From the NCBI GenBank assembly GCA_035283065.1, contig DATEUP010000105.1, forward strand, positions 1-18,367: a stretch of DNA of 18,367 nucleotides, written 5' to 3'. This DNA comes from DATEUP01 sp035283065. Its GTDB lineage: Archaea > Thermoplasmatota > DTKX01 > DATEUP01. Made by a program: the position numbers and the translations under genes. This document shows positions 1 through 6,662 of this stretch, piece by piece (within the stretch, counting starts at the first letter, position 1; every line of letters begins with the position of its first letter). Below the pieces are notes generated by a model. That model saw only the letters and a program-made list of their open reading frames with translations, searched no databases and was not told where the DNA came from.

Positions 1-388
1 TGGCCCGCGCGACCGCCTTGTCGATGTGCGCGGAGCTCACGCGCTTGCCAAACGGCACCTTCTGGCGCGTCACCTCTTCCTCCCCGTCCGCGACCCCCGT
101 GAGCAGCACGGGCACGCTCCGGAAGCGCCGCTGCGCCATCACCCACGCCGCGCACTCGCGGCCCTGCGCCCCCCCCTTCGAGAGGTCGACCACGACCACG
201 TCGAGCGCGGCGACCGCGCGAAGCGCGAGGCGGAAGTCCGGGTCCTTCGGCTCCGACACGATCACGCGGTGCCCCGCGGCCTTGAGGCGCGTTAGCAGGT
301 CTTCCCGGTCGCCCTCCTTGAAGGCGAGCAGCGCGACGGTGGCCAGTCTACCCTCCCCTTCGATGGCGGGAGGGCGGTGAGAAGGCAC
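1..388 (-). CDS. Receiver-like (CheY-fold) protein, 3' end outside window
   Basis: The minus-strand frame reads ATVALLAFKEGDREDLLTRL, then AALDVVVVDLSKGG and VPVLLTG, before running off the left edge. This follows a response-regulator receiver fold: a hydrophobic beta1, a beta3 ending in an Asp (VVVVDL, the usual phospho-acceptor position), and a beta4 followed by Thr (LLTG). The beta1 acidic pair is weak, so it may be a pseudo-receiver. What follows the receiver is not visible. The start is uncertain: a GTG lies at 388, but a GGAGG sequence (complement of 352-356) sits 5 nt before an in-frame CTG at 346, where the domain actually begins, so a non-standard CTG start is possible. It lies 18 nt downstream of tRNA-His on the same strand and could be co-transcribed with it. 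Recognition is from sequence pattern only. Confidence 0.6.
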   Translation of the reverse strand, partial: MPSHRPPAIEGEGRLATVALLAFKEGDREDLLTRLKAAGHRVIVSEPKDPDFRLALRAVAALDVVVVDLSKGGAQGRECAAWVMAQRRFRSVPVLLTGVADGEEEVTRQKVPFGKRVSSAHIDKAVARA

Positions 389-406
389 GCTCGTCTGAAG
401 CGGAGG

Positions 407-478
407 GGCCGGGACCGGGAGTTGAACCCGGGTCAAGGGATCCACAGTCCCCTAGGATGACCACTACCCCACCCCGGC
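407..478 (-). tRNA. tRNA-His (GTG anticodon)
   Basis: The minus strand folds as a full cloverleaf. The acceptor 5' strand GCCGGGG pairs with TCCCGGC, the anticodon stem GGGGA/TCCCT encloses loop CTGTGGA (anticodon GTG, reading CAC/CAT), and the T-arm is CCGGG-TTCAACT-CCCGG. The discriminator is C73 and the base before the 5' end (479) encodes G, giving the G-1:C73 pair that is the identity element of tRNA-His. No CCA is encoded and there is no intron. The D-stem is short, with about 3 good pairs. The receiver-like gene follows 18 nt downstream on the same strand. Confidence 0.95.
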
Positions 479-572
479 CATTTGGTGGCACACGCGCGCT
501 AACGGCTCTTTGGATTTCAACGTTTGGGGCGAGCCAGATGGAGGCGCCGCGCCGGTTGCCAGTTGACGAACC

Positions 573-580
573 TATTTTAT
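573..580 (+). promoter_or_regulatory. TATA box of the MMPL gene
   Basis: The AT-rich octamer TATTTTAT stands out in a GC-rich region and is centred about 29 bp before the ATG at 606. With archaeal spacing from TATA to start of transcription, the mRNA would begin at or within a few bases of the ATG, i.e. be leaderless. No Shine-Dalgarno sequence is present, in agreement. Confidence 0.65.
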
Positions 581-605
581 CGGGCCCCCCGAGATCACGC
601 GAGAG

Positions 606-3452
606 ATGGCGGGAAGCGGCCCCAAGGGACTCAAGGGCTTGCTCGACCAGCTGGACAGCGCCGTCGACTCGCGCCTCAACGTCGTGTTCGACCCCCGCAA
701 GCCCGTCGTCGCGCAAGCCGAGGCCCGCCGCGCGGGCCGATTCCTCAAGCGGCGCGCCGCCTCCGCGGGCAAGACGGCCTCGCGCGCCGGCGGCGGCCTC
801 GCGCGCCTCCAGCGCCGCGGACTTGCGTACATCACCTCGCTCTCCGTCACGGGCAAGGGCAAGTCCCCCGTGCGCAAGATCCTCGCGCACCCGCGAATGA
901 TCCTCGTCGCGTCCTTCGTCGCCGCCTTCATGCTCGCCACGCCCTCCGTATTCATCTTCGGCTACGAGGCCCTCGGCATCAAGAGCGGCATGCGCGCCGA
1001 CCTCGAGGTGTTCCTCCCCGCCGACGACCCGGCCACGGAGATCCTCAAGGAAATCCGCGAGCGCTACCCCACGGACGTCATGATCGGCCTCTTCGACCTC
1101 TACGTGCCCGACGCCAACATCACCGCCGTCCGCTACATGAAGGAGATTTCGGGCTTCGAGGGGGACGAGGAGCACGTCGACGCGTCGGGGAACCTCACGG
1201 GGGTCGACTACCGCCTCGACGACATCGGCCTCCTGGACGGCGTGAACTGGACGCTCTCGCTCCCGACGGTCATCAAGGCCTACGCGGTGACGCCGTCGAA
1301 CTTCGAGCAGGCGATGCACGACCTCTGGGGCTTCCCGCCGCAGGCGGCGATCCAGGACGTCCCGTACCAGATCCCGGACGACCAGGGCTCGATCGACACG
1401 GTCGTCGACCAGATGGGCGCAGAATACCTGCGCTCCTTCATCGTGAACCGGGAAAACGTCACGGGCGGCCAGTTCAACCGCGTCGTCGTCCTCTTCGGCC
1501 TGTCGAGCGACCTCGACGCCCAGAACCGCGTGATCGCGCGCGCCGAGGCCCTTGCGACCGCCTTCAACGAGCGCAACGCGGGCAACCTCGTCGTCCGCAT
1601 CACGGGGCCCGTCGTCGTCTTCCGCGACCTCCAGGACGGCGTCTCCCGCGAACTTGGCAAGGCCCTGCCCTTCATCGTCGCCGGGCTCCTCGGCGTCCTG
1701 TACTATTGGCACCGCAACTGGCGCGTCCTCGTGATCACCCTCGTCCCCGTGTCGCTTGCCTCCATGATGGCCTACGGGATCACGGGCGCGGCCCACGCCG
1801 CGAACCCCGAGGCCGTGATCCTCGCGCCCCAGGTCGTGCTCGCCATGCCCATGCTCCTTGCCATCGGAGTCTCCTACGGCCTCTACCTTGCCAACCGCTT
1901 CGTCGAGGAGGCGGGCCCCACGCGCGAGGAGCGCATCGCGCTTGCCGTCGAGCGCATCAACCCCGCGCTCTTCCTTTCCGCCGTCGCCACGAGCATCGGC
2001 TTCTTCGCCCTCATGATCGGCACGCTGCCTCCGATCTGGACGCTCGGCCTCACCCTCACGATCGGCATGGCGCTCACGTACATCCTCGTCTACGCGCTCA
2101 TCCCGTGCTTCGTCGCCCTCTTCGGCTACGAGAAAACCGTGAGCTTCCACGAGATGCACCGGATCGCGGGTGTGGGCGAGCGGCGCCGCGTCGTCATCAC
2201 GCTCGTCTCCCTGATGCTCGTCGCAGGCTCGCTCGGCGTGCTTTTTGCCGGGAAGATCTCCTTCGACGTGGACTACCTCACGATGACCCCCGAGGGGACC
2301 CCCTCCGTCGAGGCGATGCGCGACTACTCCGCGACCATGGGCGGCGGGCAACTCGGCATCGTCCTTTCGAAGGCGAAGGGCGGCAGCTTCAACCAACTCG
2401 CCGCGCTCGACGAACTCGAGCGCGTCCAGGATCGGATGAACGGGATCACAAACGTCCAGGCGATCTCGATCGTCACGATCATGAAGCTCGTGAAGTCCCC
2501 TTCGGAGGTCCAGGTTGGCGGCCAGACAATCCAACTGCCCGCAGACGCCACCTTCTGGGACCTCCTCCACTCGACAACGTCAGTCACCGTGCAGTCCGAC
2601 ATGCTCGCGCTCTTCTACGGGTCGATCCCCGCGCAGATGCGCTCGATGCTCGTCGACCCCGACCTCAAGAGCGCCGTGATCTACATCCAGATGCCCTTCC
2701 TCGGGGTCGACCCGACGCGCGCGGCGGTCGACGCCGTGAACGGCGCGGTCGACGGGACGGCGGCCGACCGGGAGGACACGCAGGTCGAGCACATGGCGGG
2801 GATTCAGACCGTCACGCTCGCGGTGAACGACCTCATCATCGAGGCCCAGGTGACCTCGCTCGTCGTCGCGCTCTTCCTCACGTTCTTCCACATCTGGGCC
2901 GTGTTTGGCGACGTGCGCGTCGCGCTCATCACGATGGCCCCCGTGAGCGTCGTCTGCGCGATGGAGCCCCTAATCCTCGTCCTTGCGAACATCCCGCTTT
3001 CCACGGTCACCGTCATGATCGGGTCCATCGCGATCGGCACGGGCGTCGACTTCGCCGTGCAGATCACGCAGCGCATGCGCCTCGAGGGCTACGACCAGGT
3101 ATCGCTGAACCGCGCGGTCGAGACGACGGGCGTCTCCTTCATCGAGGCGACGAGCACGATGGTCGTGGGGTTTGCCGGGATGCTCGTCATGAACATCCAG
3201 GCGATCCAGCAGTTCGTACTTATGCTCATCACGCTGCTGGTGCTCAACATGATCATGGCGATGTTCCTCTTCCCGGCGCTCGGGAGCATCTGGATCCGTA
3301 GGCGCAGGAAGGTGCCGCCGCCCGAGGGGATCTACGTGAAGCTCATGAAGTCGATCAAGGAGGGCGCGCGCAGGCCGCGCCCCGGGGCCGCGACAGCGCC
3401 GACGGGGCCGCCGGCGGCGGTGCACGTCGAGGGTGCGCCGCCTACCAACTGA
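606..3452 (+). CDS. RND superfamily (MMPL/HAE3-like) exporter
   Basis: A 948-aa membrane protein of the RND superfamily, MMPL/hydrophobe-amphiphile efflux type, probably exporting a hydrophobic compound or lipid by cation antiport. After a basic, apparently cytoplasmic N-terminal extension of about 95 residues there is TM1 (98-119), an extracytoplasmic domain (about 130-350), a five-helix bundle (about 354-503), TM7 (527-547), a second extracytoplasmic domain (550-740) and a second five-helix bundle (747-895). This is the two-fold pseudo-repeat of the family. The second-half TM motif keeps the proton-relay Asp (GTGVDF, D815), while the equivalent first-half motif is GVSYG with Ser423 in its place. 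The start is the ATG placed for a leaderless transcript by the TATA box at 573-580. The last 11 bp overlap the convergent protease gene. The substrate is unknown. Confidence 0.93.
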   Translation: MAGSGPKGLKGLLDQLDSAVDSRLNVVFDPRKPVVAQAEARRAGRFLKRRAASAGKTASRAGGGLARLQRRGLAYITSLSVTGKGKSPVRKILAHPRMILVASFVAAFMLATPSVFIFGYEALGIKSGMRADLEVFLPADDPATEILKEIRERYPTDVMIGLFDLYVPDANITAVRYMKEISGFEGDEEHVDASGNLTGVDYRLDDIGLLDGVNWTLSLPTVIKAYAVTPSNFEQAMHDLWGFPPQAAIQDVPYQIPDDQGSIDTVVDQMGAEYLRSFIVNRENVTGGQFNRVVVLFGLSSDLDAQNRVIARAEALATAFNERNAGNLVVRITGPVVVFRDLQDGVSRELGKALPFIVAGLLGVLYYWHRNWRVLVITLVPVSLASMMAYGITGAAHAANPEAVILAPQVVLAMPMLLAIGVSYGLYLANRFVEEAGPTREERIALAVERINPALFLSAVATSIGFFALMIGTLPPIWTLGLTLTIGMALTYILVYALIPCFVALFGYEKTVSFHEMHRIAGVGERRRVVITLVSLMLVAGSLGVLFAGKISFDVDYLTMTPEGTPSVEAMRDYSATMGGGQLGIVLSKAKGGSFNQLAALDELERVQDRMNGITNVQAISIVTIMKLVKSPSEVQVGGQTIQLPADATFWDLLHSTTSVTVQSDMLALFYGSIPAQMRSMLVDPDLKSAVIYIQMPFLGVDPTRAAVDAVNGAVDGTAADREDTQVEHMAGIQTVTLAVNDLIIEAQVTSLVVALFLTFFHIWAVFGDVRVALITMAPVSVVCAMEPLILVLANIPLSTVTVMIGSIAIGTGVDFAVQITQRMRLEGYDQVSLNRAVETTGVSFIEATSTMVVGFAGMLVMNIQAIQQFVLMLITLLVLNMIMAMFLFPALGSIWIRRRRKVPPPEGIYVKLMKSIKEGARRPRPGAATAPTGPPAAVHVEGAPPTN

Positions 3453-3915
3453 GGTCGCCCGTGAGGGCAAGGTAGTCCAGCGTGAGGCGAGCGCCCAGGA
3501 TTCGGGCGATGTCGGTTCCCAGTGTGTTCAGGTCTCGCCAGGCGACCCGTCCGACTCGGCTCGATGAGGCGGCGGTCGGTTCGGGCGTTTCAAGGGACCG
3601 GTGAAGGACCGTCACTTTGTCGAGCCGGATCGGCCGGCAGCCAGGGGCTGGGAGCCGCAGGAAGAGGTTGCGGATGAAGGGGCGCGTCCCGGCGCCCGTT
3701 GCACCGGAGATGGGTCCGCGCTCGAGCGACTCAACGGGCACGCCGAGGATCCGTGCGGCCTGGTCCGAGATCGCCGTGCGGGAGGCGCCCGAGTCGACGA
3801 CCGTTCGCACTTCAAGCCAACGGGACAGGCTGAGAGGCGCGGACCCCCAAGGTTCAGTTAGGGCAATGGAGGCATCGAGGGTGAAGAACCCCGTTTCGCT
3901 CTCGGGGGCGAGCAC
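3442..3915 (-). CDS. Retropepsin-like aspartic protease domain protein
   Basis: A 157-aa soluble protein with the retropepsin-type catalytic signature VVDSGASRTAIS; the Asp is residue 41 in a D-S-G-A motif preceded by hydrophobic residues. The downstream ISDQAARILGVP and the later RLTLDYLAL fit the single-domain, homodimeric archaeal/bacterial aspartyl-protease-like fold. A second typical feature, the flap-like glycine-rich stretch (GATGAGTRPFIRNLFL), follows at about residues 70-85. There is no signal peptide or membrane segment. It is the second gene of a two-gene unit, starting 12 nt after the stop of the DUF5678-like gene at 3928-4176. Its 3' end overlaps the end of the exporter gene by 11 bp tail to tail. 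Protease activity is inferred from the motif; the substrate is unknown. Confidence 0.75.
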   Translation of the reverse strand: MLAPESETGFFTLDASIALTEPWGSAPLSLSRWLEVRTVVDSGASRTAISDQAARILGVPVESLERGPISGATGAGTRPFIRNLFLRLPAPGCRPIRLDKVTVLHRSLETPEPTAASSSRVGRVAWRDLNTLGTDIARILGARLTLDYLALTGDLSW

Positions 3916-3927
3916 GATTCTCTGCAG

Positions 3928-4176
3928 TCAGACCATCCACACTAGGTCCGGGGGCCAGACATAGTGGATGTAGACGCCGTGGCTCTTCCCATACTTCCGG
4001 TAGATTTCGTCTTCGTCGTCGGAGACATCCAAGATCCGCCCGTCGTCAATGGCGACGAAGCGGTCAAGGTACTTCCGGAGTTTGTCGGAGTGCTCGAGCG
4101 CCCATTTGTGATTCCGGCGGAACTTGAGGAGGGCCTCGAGGACCTCGTCGCGGGGGGCGCTCTTCCTTCCCATCAT
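3928..4176 (-). CDS. DUF5678-like small protein
   Basis: An 82-aa protein whose core FVAIDDGRILDVSDDEDEIYRK resembles the short DUF5678 module (W/FVAI-DG-x-V pattern followed by an acidic helix). The N-terminal 35 residues are charged and helical; the C-terminus ends in YIHYVWPPDLVWMV. The function of the family is not known to me. The gene directly precedes the aspartic protease gene with a 12-nt gap, so the two are probably co-transcribed, and I recall such pairs from other archaea. Two ATG codons stand in tandem at 4176 and 4173. A weak TATA-like sequence (GGTTTGATG, complement of 4198-4206) lies 26-28 bp upstream, compatible with a leaderless mRNA. Confidence 0.7.
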   Translation of the reverse strand: MMGRKSAPRDEVLEALLKFRRNHKWALEHSDKLRKYLDRFVAIDDGRILDVSDDEDEIYRKYGKSHGVYIHYVWPPDLVWMV

Positions 4177-4395
4177 GGTCGTTTACATCCTTGGCAACAT
4201 CAAACCTTTGGCCCGGTGCCTGGCCCCGGCTGGACGCCCGCCCTTTTGAAGGCTGTCTGAGGGTAATCACGAGAATCTCAAACCCTCATGCGCGGCGCTA
4301 CTCTCCCCGCCCTTGTGCGCGCGCCCGGAGCGGCCACCCAAAGAGTTTTTACCGCACCCCGGGTTCGCCGCAATCCCTTGCGGCGCCGCCAAGGC

Positions 4396-4468
4396 GCTCC
4401 CGTGGTGTAGCGGCCAATCATCTCAGCCTCTCGAGCTGGGGACCCGGGTTCAAATCCCGGCGGGAGCA
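4396..4468 (+). tRNA. tRNA-Glu (CTC anticodon)
   Basis: A complete 73-nt cloverleaf: acceptor GCTCCCG pairs with CGGGAGC, anticodon stem TCAGC/GCTGG encloses loop CTCTCGA (anticodon CTC, reading GAG), and the T-arm is CCGGG-TTCAAAT-CCCGG. The discriminator is A73. No CCA is encoded and there is no intron. A T-rich stretch at 4345-4352 (GTTTTTAC) about 45 bp upstream may be its TATA element, which would leave a short 5' leader. Confidence 0.96.
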
Positions 4469-4679
4469 CTCGCCCTCATCTTCCGCCGCCCTAGGCCGTT
4501 CGTCGACGGCCGCCACCCGTTCAATCCCGAGCCGTTCCCACACCAGCACGCGGACCTGCGCCCAGTCGAGTGGCCCTCCGCATCGGGCGCAGGTCACCAT
4601 GGGAAGGTTCGGATGCGCGCCCGTCGAGAAGGGTCACCCGTTTCGAGCAACGCGACTAATGGGGCCGGGCGGAACGCAA

Positions 4680-5135
4680 TCAGGCCTTGGCCACGGCGTC
4701 GCGGTATACCTGATTGTTGAGGTCCCATCCGAACTGCTTGTGGAACGTCGCGAAGTCCTCCACCTCGGCGGTTCGGGGGTCTTGGTGGCCCGCTGCGTAC
4801 CAGGCAGCGAACGCCTCCACGGGATTCGTATGGGGGTGGAGGTAGAAATGTATTCGATCGGCGACGGGCGCCCGGCCCTGGCGCGCCCAGGCGGCCACGG
4901 CCTCTGTCGTGTCCCCGGGGCATAGCAGAACCGCGAGAACCCACCAATCCGGTTCGGAGGGCGGCGGAGGCGCTCTCGACGCGCTCACGGCCTCCAAGTT
5001 CCGCCTGATCCTCCTCACCTCCTCCTTCGCGATGGAGAGGCACGGCTCGGACTCCGCCCATATCCAGCCCTTCATCCGCCGGTGGTTGCCCGCGACTGCG
5101 CGGGCGAAGTCCGAGGGAGCGCCGCGGGAGGCCAT
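4680..5135 (-). CDS. Hypothetical protein, divergent from HxlR-like regulator
   Basis: A 151-aa soluble protein that I do not recognise. The frame stays open to 5174, but the ATG at 5135 (MASRGAPSDFARAV) is the likely start because it lies 28 bp from the centre of the TATA sequence at 5160-5166, the archaeal spacing for a leaderless mRNA. The N-terminal half is helical and charged (SIAKEEVRRIRRNLEAV), followed by a Pro/Ser linker and a Trp-rich, aromatic C-terminal half (WWVLAVLLCPGDTTEAVAAW, IHFYLHPHTNPVEAFAAWYA). There is no signal peptide. It is transcribed divergently from the regulator at 5192, with only 56 bp between the two starts, so co-regulation is likely. Codon use and composition look like a real gene. 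Confidence 0.65.
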   Translation of the reverse strand: MASRGAPSDFARAVAGNHRRMKGWIWAESEPCLSIAKEEVRRIRRNLEAVSASRAPPPPSEPDWWVLAVLLCPGDTTEAVAAWARQGRAPVADRIHFYLHPHTNPVEAFAAWYAAGHQDPRTAEVEDFATFHKQFGWDLNNQVYRDAVAKA

Positions 5136-5159
5136 CGGGTGACGATGTGTGGGGGAGCC

Positions 5160-5166
5160 TATATAT
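5160..5166. promoter_or_regulatory. Symmetrical TATA sequence between divergent genes
   Basis: TATATAT at 5160-5166 is the only AT-rich block between two divergent start codons. Its centre (5163) lies 28 bp from the minus-strand ATG at 5135 and 29 bp from the plus-strand ATG at 5192. Archaeal TATA spacing would place both transcription starts at or next to the ATGs. One near-palindromic TATA box may therefore serve both directions. Confidence 0.6.
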
Positions 5167-5191
5167 GAAAGCACAACAACGATTGTGTTAG

Positions 5192-5560
5192 ATGAAGTCC
5201 GAGGTGGCTGCGCCCGTCGACGAATCCGTTCACCTCCGGCTCGCCTACGAGATTATCGCGGAGGAAGGCGACCTCCGGCGCGGCGTCCTGCTCGAGCTCG
5301 TGGGCCGCCCGCGCCGCTACGCCGAGCTGAAGCCGCTCCTCAAAGGCCGCCGCGACCATAACCTCACAGTGTCGCTCACGCGGCTCCAGCGCGACGGGCT
5401 TGTCGACCGGCGCACCGACGCGCGGCAACGCCCGCTCGTCCACACCTACGAACTCACGCCGCTCGGAATCCAGACGGTGCTCGCAATGCAGGCGATCCGG
5501 CCCGTGCACGAGGCGGTCGAGGCGTACCACAAAGGGCGGAAATCGAGCGCGGGTACGTGA
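5192..5560 (+). CDS. HxlR/MarR-like winged-helix regulator
   Basis: A 122-aa DNA-binding protein with a winged helix at about residues 15-95. The stretch GRPRRYAELKPLL forms helix 2, NLTVSLTRLQRDGLV is the recognition helix, and RRTDARQRPLVHTYELTPLG is the wing ending in the YxLTxxG pattern typical of HxlR- and MarR-type regulators. A C-terminal helix follows (HEAVEAYHKGRK). No ligand-binding Cys or extra domain is seen. The start is fixed by the TATA at 5160-5166, which predicts a leaderless mRNA beginning at the ATG. As it shares that promoter with the divergent hypothetical gene, autoregulation and control of the neighbour are plausible but inferred. Confidence 0.85.
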   Translation: MKSEVAAPVDESVHLRLAYEIIAEEGDLRRGVLLELVGRPRRYAELKPLLKGRRDHNLTVSLTRLQRDGLVDRRTDARQRPLVHTYELTPLGIQTVLAMQAIRPVHEAVEAYHKGRKSSAGT

Positions 5561-5685
5561 TGGACCCGCGGTCGGCGCGCGGGCGAGTTCATCACACGGC
5601 CTCGCGCTCGGCAAGCGAAGGCGACGTCCGGCCCTTCGGACTTGAACCCATCTCGGTCCACACCCCGGCGGTCGTCCGCCCGGTC

Positions 5686-6477
5686 CTACGGGATCACTGC
5701 GATCCGATTCGACTTCCCCGAACCCACCCAAACCGGCAGAGTGATGCTCCCTGCACGCCCGCCGACAATGGCGTATAGGAAATAGGTCTCCCCTGCGACG
5801 ACGTGCCAGCGGGGGCAACTCGTGTTTGAGGGCAGGTTCATGCCGTCCGACTGTAACTTGACCTTGAACTCGATGGTGCCACCCGGCGGAAGCTCCTTCA
5901 CATTACGGTCTGTGGAGAGGCGCCCCATCGAAGGGGGACACCCGAAGTCAGCGCCAATCGCTTCCCCAGAAGCATTCTCGAGGGCCAATCGAAGTGTGGG
6001 AAAAATCCTCACAGTCGTCGTTCCCACGTTCTTCAGTTCGAACGACACCGTGTGGTTCGCGCCATCGGAAAGGTCAAGCGGGTCGGCATCCGCGGTGGCA
6101 AAGGCCGCAAGATCGCCATAGAACCCGTAGGTGTACGCGGTCCCTCCCGCCCCCATCAGCGCGGCGACCACCACAAGGGCTCCCACCGGCTTAGCCCACG
6201 AGCCCAACCGCTGGGAGACCGCCGAGCCTCGCCGGAAAACCACAACAGCCAGTGTCGTGGTGGCCGCTGCCCAGGCAAGCGGCCAGAGGATGAAGATGTT
6301 GCCATTCGAAAACCTGGCGAGTACTATTAGGATTGCGGTTGCAGCCAGGCCAGACACCGTGAACGGCGGGATCGGGATGGTGAGGTCCACCTGTGCTTCG
6401 GTATCTCCCCCATCGCTTTGAACCGACACAACCAAGCCATCCTGAGGGCAGGAAGATACGTCGAGAAGGCCTGGCAT
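5686..6477 (-). CDS. Membrane protein with extracellular beta domain
   Basis: A 263-aa protein of unknown function. Three probable membrane helices lie at about 41-57, 62-81 and 97-117. They are followed by an approximately 140-residue outer domain with a CARDB/Ig-like beta pattern (HTVSFELKNVGTTTVRIFP, then a typical LPPGGTIEFKVKL strand). Cys180 and Cys221 could form a disulfide in that domain, and sequons NHT, NAS and NTS are present, consistent with an exposed location. The N-terminal 38 residues are polar. The ATG at 6477 is the first good start; a clear TATA or Shine-Dalgarno is not visible, so the start is uncertain. It is transcribed away from the helicase gene, with 185 bp between the starts. 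The 125-bp gap before it to the regulator gene holds nothing convincing. Confidence 0.75.
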   Translation of the reverse strand: MPGLLDVSSCPQDGLVVSVQSDGGDTEAQVDLTIPIPPFTVSGLAATAILIVLARFSNGNIFILWPLAWAAATTTLAVVVFRRGSAVSQRLGSWAKPVGALVVVAALMGAGGTAYTYGFYGDLAAFATADADPLDLSDGANHTVSFELKNVGTTTVRIFPTLRLALENASGEAIGADFGCPPSMGRLSTDRNVKELPPGGTIEFKVKLQSDGMNLPSNTSCPRWHVVAGETYFLYAIVGGRAGSITLPVWVGSGKSNRIAVIP

Positions 6478-6633
6478 AATCCTATCGGTGTTGCCGTGCG
6501 AGGACTGTCAATCGGGCCCGATTCCGGCGCGCGTATCGTAGTGTCAAACCCATCCCGGCCTGCACCCCGCTGGGTGCGCTCGCCCTTATCTCGAGGCCAG
6601 ACACCCGGAGTCGCCCCGCGATCCGCGCGAACG

Positions 6634-6639
6634 CTTAAC
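6634..6639 (+). promoter_or_regulatory. Probable TATA element of the helicase gene
   Basis: CTTAAC at 6634-6639 is a weak AT-rich element in a GC-rich region, centred about 26 bp before the ATG at 6663, the spacing expected for a leaderless archaeal transcript. No Shine-Dalgarno precedes the ATG. Confidence 0.4.
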
Positions 6640-6662
6640 ACGAAGACCGCGTTTCGCCCCCG

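Noticed and set aside
348..2570. 740-codon open frame antisense to the exporter gene
   Set aside because: It is extremely Asp/Glu/Arg/His-rich with no domain structure, as expected for the antisense shadow of a GC-rich gene; the exporter on the plus strand is clear.
524..3301. 925-codon open frame on the plus strand in another phase of the exporter gene
   Set aside because: Arg/Pro/His-rich shadow frame caused by high GC; it has no membrane segments or motifs.
4418..4600. Minus-strand 60-aa frame beginning MVTCARCGGPLDW with a CxxC zinc-ribbon look
   Set aside because: Its C-terminal third (CSRRDLNPGPQLERL) is the antisense of tRNA-Glu, a well-known source of spurious ORFs. No TATA or Shine-Dalgarno is seen. 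The first 40 residues could still be a real small gene with a wrong end, but I cannot support it.
5605..5690. tRNA-like element on the minus strand (GGTTCAAGTCC resembling a T-loop)
   Set aside because: The flanking bases do not form a T-stem or acceptor stem and no anticodon arm can be drawn, so it is a chance match.
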